Assembly (NCBI RefSeq): GCF_000170895.1
Contig: NZ_ABCS01000088.1
Location: 1-39,561 of the forward strand
Origin: Plesiocystis pacifica SIR-1
Lineage (GTDB): Bacteria > Myxococcota_A > Polyangia > Nannocystales > Nannocystaceae
Length of the DNA stretch: 39,561 nt
Direction: 5' to 3'
Shown: piece by piece, positions 16,403-24,940 of the stretch
Layout: every line of letters starts with the position of its first letter
Position numbering within the stretch: the stretch's first letter is position 1
Made by a program: the position numbers and the translations under genes
Notes under the pieces: generated by a model
Databases searched by the model: none
What the model saw: the letters and a program-made list of their open reading frames with translations, nothing else
What the model was told of the DNA's origin: nothing

Positions 16403-18325
16403 ATGGGGACAAAGATCGCGCGAACGCGGCCGAGCCTCGCGCCACCCAAGGTCAATGTTCGCATTCGCGCTGATGGCGCCACCCTCATCGAGAGCGCCCA
16501 TTCCCTGGGTCGGGTCCCGCGCTGCCTCGGGAGTCTGCTCGCCGCCAACGCCGAGGCCCACCCCGATCGCGCGTTCCTCGGAGAGCGCAGCGGCGCGGCC
16601 GAGGGGGCGCCCTGGCGGCAGGTCACCTGGTCCGAGGCGCTGGTCACCGTCGAGCGCCTGGCCTCGGCCCTGCTCGAGCTGGGCGCCAGCGCCGAGCGGC
16701 CCCTGCTGATCCTCTCGGGCAACTCCATCGCCCACGCGCTGCTCAGCCTCGCGGCCATGCACGTCGGCGTCCCGGTGGCGCCGGTGTCCGTGGCCTACTC
16801 GCTGATGTCGAAGGACTTCGCCAAGCTGCGGCGCATCGCGGACTCGGTGAAGCCCGCGGTGGTGTTCACCGAGCAGCGCGCGCCCTTCGAGGCCGCCATC
16901 GAGGCCGCGGGTCTGGGCGCCCTGCCCCGCGTCCACGCCGAAGCGCTCGACCCCAGCTCGAGCGAGCCGAGCCACCACCACGCCTTTGCGAGCCTCGCCG
17001 AGCACCCGCTGAGCCCGGAGGTTGCGGCCCGCTTTGGCGCCCTCGGCCCGGACTCCGTCGCCAAGATCCTGTTCACCTCGGGCTCCACCGGCGCGCCCAA
17101 GGGCGTCATCAATACCCAGCGCATGCTGTGCTCCAACCAGGCCTCGCTGGCGACGCTGTGGCCCTTCCTCGCCGAGCAGGCCGCCGAGGGCAAGCCGCCG
17201 GTGCTGTGCGACTGGCTGCCGTGGAACCACACCTTCGGGGCCAACTTCAATTTCAACCTCGTGCTGATGCACGCGGGCACGCTGTGGATCGACGGCGGCA
17301 AGCCGGTCCCGCACCTGTTCCCGACGACCCTCGCCAACCTCCGCGAGCGCGCCCCGACCCTCTACTTCAACGTGCCCCGCGGCTTCGAGCTGCTGGTCGC
17401 GGCCCTCGACGCGGACCCCGAGCTGCGCGCCCACTTGTTCGCCGAGCTGCAGCTCATCTTCTACGCGGGCGCGGCCCTGCCCCAGCACCTGTGGACGCGC
17501 CTCGAGGAGCTGGCGACCACGCCCGAGACCGGACGCGGCGAGCCGGTGCTGATGGTCTCGGCCTGGGGCTCGACGGAGACGGCCCCGTGCTCGACCGCGG
17601 TCCACTGGCCCATCGAGCGCGCCGGGGTCATCGGCAACCCCATGCCCGGGACGCAGATCGCGATGATCCCCAACGGCGACAAGCTCGAGCTGCGCGTGCG
17701 CGGGCCCAACGTGTTCCCCGGCTACTGGCGCGAGCCCGAGCTGAGCGCCGAGGCCTTCGACGAGCACGGCTTTTATCGCATCGGCGACGCGGGCAAGCTC
17801 GCCGACCCCGAGCACCCCGAGCGCGGCCTGGTCTTCGATGGTCGCGTCGCCGAGGACTTCAAGCTCAGCTCCGGGACCTGGGTCCACGTCGGCAAGCTGC
17901 GCCTCGCGGTGATCAGCGCCTGCGAGCCGCTGGTGTCCGACTGCGTCGTGGCCGGACACGACCGGCGCGAGCTCGGCGTGTTGCTGTTCCCCAACCTCGC
18001 CGCGTGCCGGGCCCACGTCGAAGCCAGCGAGCCCAGCGCTCCCGGCGATCCCGCGGCCGCACAGCGGAGCGACGAGGCCGTCCTCGCTCACCCTGCGCTG
18101 CGCGAAGCGCTCGCCGCTGCACTAGCCGGGCACAACCGGGACAACCCTGGCAGCAGTACGCGCTTTGCCCGGGCCCTGGTGCTTTCACAAGGCCCCTCCG
18201 TCGACGCAAACGAGATCACCGACAAGGGCTACATCAACCAGCGCGCCGTGCTAGCTCGGCGTCGTGCCACAGTCGAGTCGTTGTACTCTGACTCACCTGG
18301 GGTGATTCGCCCCAACTATGGATAG
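16403..18325 (+). CDS. Feruloyl-CoA synthase-like AMP-forming acyl-CoA ligase
   Basis: A 640-residue ANL-superfamily ligase. LILSGNSIAHALLSLAAMHVGVP and PVSVAYSLMSKDFAKLR resemble the feruloyl-CoA synthase subgroup more than long-chain fatty-acid ligases. The phosphate loop is LFTSGSTGAPKG (223-234). Later motifs are SAWGSTETAP, FYRIGDAGKL, FDGRVAEDFKLSSGTWV and the terminal ITDKGYINQRAVL, whose Lys would be catalytic. The protein would adenylate an aromatic or acyl acid and transfer it to CoA. There is no hydratase-aldolase or dehydrogenase nearby, so the pathway is not given by context. A TetR gene of the kind that often controls such enzymes follows after a 361-base structured gap. Confidence 0.88.
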   Translation: MGTKIARTRPSLAPPKVNVRIRADGATLIESAHSLGRVPRCLGSLLAANAEAHPDRAFLGERSGAAEGAPWRQVTWSEALVTVERLASALLELGASAERPLLILSGNSIAHALLSLAAMHVGVPVAPVSVAYSLMSKDFAKLRRIADSVKPAVVFTEQRAPFEAAIEAAGLGALPRVHAEALDPSSSEPSHHHAFASLAEHPLSPEVAARFGALGPDSVAKILFTSGSTGAPKGVINTQRMLCSNQASLATLWPFLAEQAAEGKPPVLCDWLPWNHTFGANFNFNLVLMHAGTLWIDGGKPVPHLFPTTLANLRERAPTLYFNVPRGFELLVAALDADPELRAHLFAELQLIFYAGAALPQHLWTRLEELATTPETGRGEPVLMVSAWGSTETAPCSTAVHWPIERAGVIGNPMPGTQIAMIPNGDKLELRVRGPNVFPGYWREPELSAEAFDEHGFYRIGDAGKLADPEHPERGLVFDGRVAEDFKLSSGTWVHVGKLRLAVISACEPLVSDCVVAGHDRRELGVLLFPNLAACRAHVEASEPSAPGDPAAAQRSDEAVLAHPALREALAAALAGHNRDNPGSSTRFARALVLSQGPSVDANEITDKGYINQRAVLARRRATVESLYSDSPGVIRPNYG

Positions 18326-18451
18326 CGTTTAGCAGCTTTAGAGTACACCGAATCGGTGAGTGGGCTCACCATACGATTGACTATCGACATTAAGTGGCAC
18401 GCACCGGCCGACGGGCCCTTGCATCCGGCCCCTTACCATGTGCATTAACCA

Positions 18452-18642
18452 GGAGCGAGCACCTCTCGCTCCGCCGACATGAGCCCCCGTGAAACGGGGC
18501 AGGATGCGCCCGGATGGCCGCTGACGTTCCGGTGGAGCTGCGCTCGTTGCGTGGGAGGAGAATCGACTCACCGTAGCAAAACACCCCGCTGAGTCCCACG
18601 CGATTCCGTCGCAGATCCACGGCACCGGAGCCAAACCTTTTT
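18452..18642. ncRNA. Candidate structured RNA between ligase and TetR genes
   Basis: The 361-base gap 18326-18686 has no credible gene but is rich in pairing. GGAGCGAG/CTCGCTCC (18452-18472, loop 5) and CCCCGT/ACGGGG (18485-18499) are followed by a nested stem. That stem has CCGGTG with CACCGG (18529-18534, 18623-18628), CTGCG with CGCAG (18538-18542, 18610-18614), GCGTGGGA with TCCCACGC (18549-18556, 18594-18601), and CTCA with TGAG (18567-18570, 18590-18593). GAATCG (18560-18565) could instead pair with CGATTC (18601-18606). A T5 run at 18638-18642 follows. Orientation is uncertain. I could not match it to tmRNA, RNase P, SRP, 6S or a known riboswitch by eye. Confidence 0.35.
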
Positions 18643-18686
18643 GTGCACCGCGGCTAAGGCGCGATTTGACGACACCACCAAGCACC

Positions 18687-19370
18687 ATGCCCAAGCCGAC
18701 CTTCCTGAACCTCCCCGACGAAAAGCGTCAGCGCATCACCGAGCTCGCCATCGACGAGTTCTCCACGCACCCCTATCGCCAAGCGTCGCTGTCCCGCATC
18801 GTGGCCCGCGCCGGCATCGCCAAGGGCAGCATGTACCAGTACTTCGAGAACAAGCTCGACTTGTACCAGTGGCTGGTCGTCGAGGAGCTCGAGCGCCGGC
18901 GCCGGGACTGGCTGGACAACCACAGCCACGTCCGCGGTGAGGGCCTGTTTGCGGAGCTCGAGCAGCGCGCCCTGGCCTCCGTGGGCTTCCTGCTCGACCA
19001 CCCTCGCCTGGCCCGGCTCGCGGCCGCGGCGATGGAGCCCACCTCGGACGCGGAGCTGCGCTCGCTGCACTCGCGCCTGCGGCAAAACGAGCTCGACGCC
19101 CTGACTCGCGCCATCGCCGAGGCCATGGAGCGCGGGGAGATCCGCGAGGATCTCGACCCCCGCGCCCTCGCCCACCTCATCGAGGCCATGGTCCTGCGCG
19201 GGCTGCCCGACGCCGTCCTGGCCAGCGCCGGCGTCGACGTGCACAGCATCGACGCCAAGAAGAGCGAGGAGACGCGCATCGAGGAGGAGTCGTGGCGTGG
19301 CATGGTCCGCCAGAGCCTCGCCATGCTGCAGTCGGGCCTGACCCATGCTGCCCCAGCCGTGCACGCCTGA
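18687..19370 (+). CDS. TetR/AcrR-family transcriptional regulator
   Basis: A 227-residue regulator. The DNA-binding domain shows LPDEKRQRITELAIDEFS then the helix-turn-helix ASLSRIVARAGIAKGSMYQYFENKLDLYQW, the standard TetR signature (GxxxGxxYxYFxxK). The C-terminal domain is all-helical and includes a segment like those that follow the HTH in fatty-acid and efflux regulators. I start at ATG 18687; an in-frame TTG at 18666 is possible and neither has a clear ribosome site. Likely target: the upstream acyl-CoA ligase or its own promoter. The ligand is unknown, perhaps an acyl-CoA. Confidence 0.9.
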   Translation: MPKPTFLNLPDEKRQRITELAIDEFSTHPYRQASLSRIVARAGIAKGSMYQYFENKLDLYQWLVVEELERRRRDWLDNHSHVRGEGLFAELEQRALASVGFLLDHPRLARLAAAAMEPTSDAELRSLHSRLRQNELDALTRAIAEAMERGEIREDLDPRALAHLIEAMVLRGLPDAVLASAGVDVHSIDAKKSEETRIEEESWRGMVRQSLAMLQSGLTHAAPAVHA

Positions 19371-19402
19371 ACCGCGGTAGCGCCACGCTAGACGCGCACT
19401 GA

Positions 19403-19436
19403 GGGGATCCCCGGGTATTGAGGGGATCCCCTTCTT
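19403..19436 (+). terminator. Terminator made of two GGGGATCCCC palindromes
   Basis: GGGGATCCCC occurs at 19403-19412 and 19422-19431, inside a 19-base direct repeat. The two pair with each other around a 9-base loop and are followed by TTCTT. It lies 32 bases after the TetR stop. Confidence 0.65.
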
Positions 19437-19510
19437 GTATGTCCAGAGGCGGCCAAGAGAATGGCCCGGTGACTCGCGGATGCTACGAAGTCGCGCGTCG
19501 CCTCCTGCGC

Positions 19511-21928
19511 ATGTCCATTCGGTCGCAGCGAGCGACCCCGAGCATGGCCGCCTTGTCACTTTTTTTCGCTGCGTCGATCGCCCAGGCCGCACCATCCCCC
19601 CAAAACGCAAGCCCCGGCGCCGAGTCGGACGCGAGCCCCGCGACGCAGAGCCGCTACGGCGGGGCCAAGGAGGACGCGACATCGAGCGCCAGCGCGGAGG
19701 ACAGCGGCTACGGCGAGGACGCCGACGAGCGCGAGATCACCGTGCACGTCGACCCGGTCCACGACTACCGCGACGCGAGCGCGGTCGACCGCCGGACCAT
19801 GCAGACCCGCCTGCCCCGCTCGGCCCCCGACGCGCTCCGCTACGAGCCCGGCGTGTTCGTCCAGCAAAGCGGCCACGGCCAGGCCTCCCCCTACGTGCGC
19901 GGCCTGACCGGGCAACAGACCCTGATCGCCTTTGACGGCATCCGGCTCAACAACGCGACCTTCCGCCAGGGGCCCAACCAGTACTTCTTCACCGTCGACT
20001 CCCGGACCATCGCCCACCTCGAGGTGGTCCGCGGCTCGGCCTCGACGCGCTGGGGATCGGACGCGCTCGGGGGCGCGCTGCTGACCACGCCGCTCGAGCC
20101 GAACCTCGGCCGGCCCGCGCCCCGGCGCAGCGGCAACGGCAACGGGGGCGAGCACGCAGCCGCCGAGGGTCGGCGACCGACGGGCTGGGTCGTGCACCCG
20201 CGCCTGGCCATGACCGCGCGCACGGCCGACGGAGAGGCCGGAGCGCGGGCCCAGGTCGACCTCGGCTGGGGCGGCAAGATCGGGCTGCTCACCGGCGTGG
20301 GCTACCGCGTGGTCGGGCCGCTGCGCACCGGCGGGCCGGTGCTGTCTCCGGCCACCGGCGAGCCCTGGCGAGAGCCTCGCTTCGACAGCGACCAGCGCAC
20401 CCAGCTGGGCACGGGCTTTCGCGAGCTGTCCGCGGACACGCGCCTGGTCTGGCAGTTCAACCCGCGCATGCGGCTGACCGCAGCCTACTACGACTACCGC
20501 CAAAAGGACGCCCCGCGCACGGACAAGTGCCCGCCGGCCGAGGCCCCGGAGAGCGAGTGCCTGCGCTACCTCGACCAGTTCCGGACCCTCACCTACCTCG
20601 CCTTCGACAGCGAGCGAGGGCCCGCGCCCATGGAGCGCGCGCGCGTGTCCGTGTCCTACCAGCGTCAGCACGAGCGCACCCAGCTGCTGCGCGACAACGG
20701 CATCCCCGAGATCGACGGCGGGACCGAGAGCAACGGCCGCGACCGCGTCCACACCCTGGGCCTGCGCGCGACCGCCTCGACCGCGAGCTGGTCCGTCGGC
20801 GACTCGGGGGTCTCGACCGTCGGCGTCGACTACGGGGCCGACCTCTACTTCGACCAGCTCGAGAGCCTGGCCTGGCTGCGCTTCACCGACGTCGACCCGG
20901 TGATCACCGACGTGCTCAGCCGCGGGCAGTACGTCGACGGCTCGCGCTACCTGAGCTCCGGCGCGTGGGTCGAGCCCTACGTGTGGGCCGGACCGCGGGT
21001 GCGCGTCCGGGCCGGCGGCCGAGCGGCCCTGGTCCACGCCGACTCCCCCGGCGACGAGGACAGCGGCACCCGGGTGATCGAGCGGACCTGGGGCGCCGTC
21101 GTGGGCAACGCGGGGCTGATGGTCCTGGCCACGGAGTGGCTCAGCTGGCACCTCGACTTCGACCAGGGCTTCCGCGCGCCCAACCTCGACGACCTGACCA
21201 GCCGCCAGCAGACCGGCCCCGGCTTTCAGTACGAGAACGCCGATCTCGAGCCCGAGCGCTCCCTGTCCCTCGACACCGGCTTCCGGGTCCGCCACGAACG
21301 CGTCGAGGCCAGCTTGTTCGCCTGGCACGCCTTCATCCGTCAGCTCATCGGCCGGGCGCCGCGGGAGATCGACGACTGCCCCGACGACGGCGTCGTCAAC
21401 CCGACGGGCTGCGGGGCCTCGAGGACGCGCTTTCAGCTGGTCAACCTCGACGGCTGGGCGCTGCTGCGGGGCGTCGACGCCTCGGTCCGGGTGTTCCTGC
21501 CCCTGGGCCTGGCCGTGCGCACCACCGCGTCGTGGACCTGGGGCGAGGGCCCCAACCCCGTGCCGCCGCCCGAGGCCGGCACGACCTCGAACTACCGGGC
21601 CCGCCTGCCGCTGTCGCGCATCCCTCCGCTCAACGGCAGCGTCGAGCTGATGTGGAACCATCGCACGGGGGTGTGGCTGGGCAGCGCCCTGCGCTGGGCC
21701 ACGGCGCAGACCCGCCTGGCCCTGGCCGACGAGTCCGACACGCGCATCCCTTTGGGTGGCACTCCGGGCTACGCGGTCTGGGACCTGCGCGCGGGCTATC
21801 GCTTCGATCCCAACGTGCTCGTCTCGGCCGTATTCGAGAACGTGCTCGACGCGGCCTACCGCTACCACGGGTCGAGCGTGAACGGGGCGACGCGCAGCCT
21901 GAACCTGAACCTCGAGCTCGGCTTTTAG
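19511..21928 (+). CDS. TonB-dependent outer-membrane receptor
   Basis: An 805-residue receptor. The start at 19511 gives a signal peptide (SMAALSLFFAASIAQA, cleavage before APS). An ATG at 19439 is in frame but would place 24 polar residues ahead, next to the terminator. After an acidic, probably disordered linker (EREITVHVDPVHD) comes the plug domain: RRTMQTRLPRSAPDALRYEPGV, GQASPYVRGLTGQQTLIAFDGIRLN, FRQGPNQYF and HLEVVRGSASTRWGSDALGGAL. The remainder is the 22-strand barrel with FRAPNLDDL and a terminal strand ending LNLNLELGF. Plug wording recalls haem and siderophore receptors, but the substrate is unknown. A lipoprotein gene follows after 121 bases. No ExbBD-TonB genes are in the window. 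Confidence 0.95.
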   Translation: MSIRSQRATPSMAALSLFFAASIAQAAPSPQNASPGAESDASPATQSRYGGAKEDATSSASAEDSGYGEDADEREITVHVDPVHDYRDASAVDRRTMQTRLPRSAPDALRYEPGVFVQQSGHGQASPYVRGLTGQQTLIAFDGIRLNNATFRQGPNQYFFTVDSRTIAHLEVVRGSASTRWGSDALGGALLTTPLEPNLGRPAPRRSGNGNGGEHAAAEGRRPTGWVVHPRLAMTARTADGEAGARAQVDLGWGGKIGLLTGVGYRVVGPLRTGGPVLSPATGEPWREPRFDSDQRTQLGTGFRELSADTRLVWQFNPRMRLTAAYYDYRQKDAPRTDKCPPAEAPESECLRYLDQFRTLTYLAFDSERGPAPMERARVSVSYQRQHERTQLLRDNGIPEIDGGTESNGRDRVHTLGLRATASTASWSVGDSGVSTVGVDYGADLYFDQLESLAWLRFTDVDPVITDVLSRGQYVDGSRYLSSGAWVEPYVWAGPRVRVRAGGRAALVHADSPGDEDSGTRVIERTWGAVVGNAGLMVLATEWLSWHLDFDQGFRAPNLDDLTSRQQTGPGFQYENADLEPERSLSLDTGFRVRHERVEASLFAWHAFIRQLIGRAPREIDDCPDDGVVNPTGCGASRTRFQLVNLDGWALLRGVDASVRVFLPLGLAVRTTASWTWGEGPNPVPPPEAGTTSNYRARLPLSRIPPLNGSVELMWNHRTGVWLGSALRWATAQTRLALADESDTRIPLGGTPGYAVWDLRAGYRFDPNVLVSAVFENVLDAAYRYHGSSVNGATRSLNLNLELGF

Positions 21929-21944
21929 CGCGAGCTTGCTCGCG
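21929..21944. promoter_or_regulatory. Small hairpin just after the receptor stop
   Basis: CGCGAGC-tt-GCTCGCG directly follows the TAG. It has no T tract, so it may be an mRNA-stabilising element or a weak attenuator between receptor and lipoprotein. The following gap (21945-22049) contains several GGGG/CCCC runs able to pair. Confidence 0.35.
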
Positions 21945-22049
21945 TGAGCTGCAGCGAGCCCGACCGTGAAATGGGGGATTCCCCTCCATCGGCCCCCGGG
22001 GAGTCCCGTCTACACCGGGGAAGGCCCCCCACGGTATTCGAGGGCATCC

Positions 22050-23228
22050 ATGGCTACCCGAACGCTGCTGATCGCCCCCTTCGCCGCGGCCGTCCTGGCC
22101 CTGAGCGCCACGGCCTGCATCACCGACGACGACCCCGTCGACGACGACGTCGGTGACGAGGGCGGCGAGGGAGGGACGCCCTGCGATCCGGCCGCGGACG
22201 CCGTCGACGAGAGCGCCTGCGCCCCCCTCGACTCCGACTTCCAGTCCGCCGACCCGGACAACGACCCCTACCCCGCGTGCATCAGCGACTCGGGCAGCTA
22301 CGAGCTCTACGCCGACCCGCCCGGGTCCATCGACCGCGTCGTCGCGCTCCAGGACATCGCCGACCTGCTGTGGAACGCCGGCGCGGCCCCGCGCCCCGAC
22401 GACTTCGTGATGGCGCGCAGCATCTACGAGATCGACCAGGGCCTCGGCTCCCGCGTCGATCGCCGCGAGGACCTGCACTACCCCCCGGTCCCCGAGGCCG
22501 AGTGGGATCCGGGCGTCGACGCCGACAAGCAGTGCTCCGTGGAAGCGCTCGCCGAGGCCTACCCCGATCGCTGCGCGGGCCCGGCCAAGCTCCGCCCGAT
22601 GATCAACCAGGCCTTCATCGACGGCATCGAAGGCAACGGCGACGCCAACGTCGCCGCCGCCAAGATCGAGGCCGCGTTCATGTGGTTCGTCTACCTCTCG
22701 ACCTACAAGGAGGCGAACACCTGCATCCCCAAGGGCAAGGACTGCGACTCCTCGTGGGCTTACTACACTGGCGGCGCCCAGATCGGGGGCGAGATGCTCG
22801 GCCTGGCCAAGCTCGTCGAGGCCTACAGCCCCAACACCCACCAGCGCATCTTCGACGGCATCCTGGCCGTCCGCTGCTGGCGCGACCTCTACTCCGTCGA
22901 CGACTACCCGACCTACGAGGACCTGCCCGAGGACGGCCAGGCCCTCTATGACCAGGCCTGGGAGCAGCTCGACGAGGCCCTCCACCGCGGCCTGGCCGTG
23001 GTCATCCGCCAGCACGCCCTGGCCCAGGACGACGACCAGTGCAGCGAGGCCACGGAGGCGAATTGGACCTTCGTGCAGATCACCGGCGACGTGCTGGTGC
23101 GCGAGATGGAAGAGCGCGGCGTCGCCGAGCTCGACGAGTACCGGAGCCTGCTCGCCCTCGACGCCCCGACCACCGAGGACGTCGAGGCCCTCGTCGGCAT
23201 CCTCGACACGGTGTTCGACTGTCCCTGA
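22050..23228 (+). CDS. Predicted lipoprotein paired with the TonB receptor
   Basis: A 392-residue protein with a GAGG ribosome site 6-10 bases before the ATG. The signal ends in the lipobox LSATAC (C23), followed by an acidic ITDDDPVDDDVGDEGGEGG linker. The mature part is mainly helical with several Cys (CDPAAD, DESACAPLD, KQCSVEAL, DRCAG, TCIPKGKDC, VRCW, DDQCS, FDCP) that could form disulfides, and a WAYYTGG segment. The pairing with a TonB receptor resembles receptor-lipoprotein systems in which the lipoprotein captures or delivers the cargo. Helical iron-regulated lipoproteins such as imelysin relatives occur in that setting, but I do not see the imelysin GxHxxE motif. Function unknown. 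Confidence 0.8.
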   Translation: MATRTLLIAPFAAAVLALSATACITDDDPVDDDVGDEGGEGGTPCDPAADAVDESACAPLDSDFQSADPDNDPYPACISDSGSYELYADPPGSIDRVVALQDIADLLWNAGAAPRPDDFVMARSIYEIDQGLGSRVDRREDLHYPPVPEAEWDPGVDADKQCSVEALAEAYPDRCAGPAKLRPMINQAFIDGIEGNGDANVAAAKIEAAFMWFVYLSTYKEANTCIPKGKDCDSSWAYYTGGAQIGGEMLGLAKLVEAYSPNTHQRIFDGILAVRCWRDLYSVDDYPTYEDLPEDGQALYDQAWEQLDEALHRGLAVVIRQHALAQDDDQCSEATEANWTFVQITGDVLVREMEERGVAELDEYRSLLALDAPTTEDVEALVGILDTVFDCP

Positions 23229-23388
23229 GGACGGTTGGACCCACGCCCGCCCCCCTGAACTGGGTACAACGAGCGGAGCGCGCCCTGCTGGGGCCGGCTG
23301 GGGCCGCTCCGCCTCGCATTTTCGGCCCACCAGCCGCGCATCCCGCGAGAATTTGAGACTTTGGCGCAGATGCGCTTAGTTAGGCGGG

Positions 23389-24108
23389 ATGTCCCGTGAC
23401 ACCGCCCTGAGTCGACGCACCGCGCTCTTTGGCATGGCCGCCGCCCTGGCCTGCGCCGGCCTCCCCCGCGTCGCCCGAGCCGGCGAGCAGCGCGTGCTCA
23501 TCCTCGGCGGCTCGTCCATGCGCGGGGCCCTGGGCAAGCGCCTCGAGACCGAGCTGAGCGCCCTGGGCTACACGACCAAGCGCCACGCCCGGAGCGCCTC
23601 GGGGCTGGCCCGCTCGGACTTCTACGACTGGTTCGCGGCCGCCGAGAAGGCCGCCTCGGGCTTCTCGCCCACGGCGACGATCCTCCAGTTCGGCGGCAAC
23701 GACGGCCAGAGCATGTTCATGGGTGAGGACGCCAGCCCCAAGTGGATCCGCTGGGACGAGGAGGGCTGGGCCGCGGAGTACGGCCGCCGCGTCGACGCCC
23801 TGAGCGAGCAGCTCAGCCCCGGCGGCAGCGCCCGGGTGATCTGGATGGGCATGCCGAACATGCGCTCGAACAAGCTCGACGGGCGCATGGCGACGATCAA
23901 CGCGATCGTCCGCGAGACCGCCGAGGCCCGCAGCGACGCGCGCTACGTCTCGACCCGCGGGGTGCTCAGCGAGCGCTTCGCCCAGAGCATCAAACGCGAC
24001 GGCGCCGAGGTGCAGATCCGGGCGAAGGACGGCATCCACTTCAGCCAAGAGGGCGCGACCTTGCTGGCCAAGGCGCTAACCGACACCCTGGTCGACGCGA
24101 TCGGCTAG
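23389..24108 (+). CDS. Tat-exported SGNH/GDSL-type hydrolase (DUF459-like)
   Basis: A 239-residue protein with a Tat-like signal (LSRRTALFGMAAALACAGLPRVARA). SGNH blocks: VLILGGSSMRG with nucleophile S42 or S43, LQFGGNDGQS with N104, and DGIHFSQEG with D214 and H217. WMGMPNMRS sits at the block where the family has a conserved Pro. This pattern fits the DUF459 SGNH group, which often acts on cell-surface polysaccharides or acyl groups. The exported location suggests a cell-envelope substrate. The upstream gap 23229-23388 shows a repeated GCTGGGGCCG (23287-23306) but no clear promoter. It is convergent with a TPR gene, 28 bases apart. Confidence 0.88.
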   Translation: MSRDTALSRRTALFGMAAALACAGLPRVARAGEQRVLILGGSSMRGALGKRLETELSALGYTTKRHARSASGLARSDFYDWFAAAEKAASGFSPTATILQFGGNDGQSMFMGEDASPKWIRWDEEGWAAEYGRRVDALSEQLSPGGSARVIWMGMPNMRSNKLDGRMATINAIVRETAEARSDARYVSTRGVLSERFAQSIKRDGAEVQIRAKDGIHFSQEGATLLAKALTDTLVDAIG

Positions 24109-24119
24109 CAACCGGGCAA

Positions 24120-24135
24120 TCGCGGTCGTCCGCGA
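24120..24135. terminator. Weak hairpin between convergent genes
   Basis: TCGCGG-tcgt-CCGCGA fills the gap between the SGNH and TPR genes. No T tract, so termination is uncertain. Confidence 0.35.
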
Positions 24136-24136
24136 C

Positions 24137-24769
24137 TCACTCGGAGGGCTGGGCGGCTTCGCCGTCGGCGGCGGCCTGCTCGAGGGCGACGCGGGCCTCG
24201 AGCTGCCCGATGAGCTCCCGCGCCGACGGGAAGTCGACGGAGCTGAGCTGCAGGGCCTCGCGGGCGCAGGCCAGGGCCTCGGCGTAGCGCCCCAGGCTGA
24301 CCAGCGCGCGGGCCTTGGCGAACACCAGCAGCTCGTGGTCGTCGTCCTCGAGCTTGTGGTGCGCCTCGTAGGTGTCGATGGCGTGGATCGCCTGGGCGCC
24401 GTGGCCCTGGTTGATGCGCGCCTCGGCCAGGTCGAGGACCAGGTCGGCGGTCTGGCGCTCGGCCAGGCTCAGGGCCGAGGCGTACTCGTCGTCGGCGGCC
24501 TCGTAGTCGCCGCGCGCGGAGTAGTAGTCCCCCGCCGTCCGGTGCCACAGGACCAGCGCCCGCTCCTCCTCGGGGTCGGCCCCCTCGAGCAGCTCCGCGG
24601 CGTCGTCGAAGCGCTTGAGCGCGAGCTTGGCCTGGACCAAGAGCATGCGGCCCAGGAAGCTGTAGGGTTCGACCTCCAAAAAGCGCTGACAGTGGAACTC
24701 GAGCGCCGCGTGATCGCTGTCCTCGAAGGCCGCGATCGCCTGCTTCCAGATGTCTTGCTTGGTGGCCAT
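24137..24769 (-). CDS. TPR-repeat cytoplasmic protein
   Basis: A 210-residue, all-helical acidic protein with no signal or membrane segment. Tetratricopeptide-like pairs are visible: KQAIAAFEDSDHAALEFHCQRFLEVEP, LLVQAKLALKRFDDAAELLEGADP, HRTAGDYYSARGDYEAADDEYASAL and AKARALVSLGRYAEALACAREAL. The ATG at 24769 is preferred over a longer open frame to 24832. A TATGCT hexamer lies 20 bases upstream. It likely acts as a scaffold or adaptor; partner unknown. It is divergent from the membrane metallopeptidase, which also ends in helical repeats. Confidence 0.82.
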   Translation of the reverse strand: MATKQDIWKQAIAAFEDSDHAALEFHCQRFLEVEPYSFLGRMLLVQAKLALKRFDDAAELLEGADPEEERALVLWHRTAGDYYSARGDYEAADDEYASALSLAERQTADLVLDLAEARINQGHGAQAIHAIDTYEAHHKLEDDDHELLVFAKARALVSLGRYAEALACAREALQLSSVDFPSARELIGQLEARVALEQAAADGEAAQPSE

Positions 24770-24940
24770 GGCTCGACTCTCGCGGGCGCAGCATAACGCC
24801 CCGGGCGGGCGTGTGTCTGACCATCGGAACACTCGGGTGCAACATTCGAGACAGCCCAGCCAGCGCCCTCCCCCGCCCGGGCGCGCGCTTCACTCAGTGT
24901 GCCGCTCGTGCCGCTCGCCCGCGCCAGGCATACTCGCCCC

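Noticed and set aside
18452..18642. Retron msr-msd, 6S RNA or tmRNA
   Set aside because: No reverse transcriptase gene nearby, and the characteristic conserved segments of 6S and tmRNA were not found by eye.
18326..18694. 118-codon minus-strand open frame in the structured gap
   Set aside because: No family resemblance and no ribosome site; the paired arms explain the sequence better.
19556..21868. 770-codon minus-strand open frame opposite the TonB receptor
   Set aside because: Biased composition, no start context, and the receptor reading is unambiguous.
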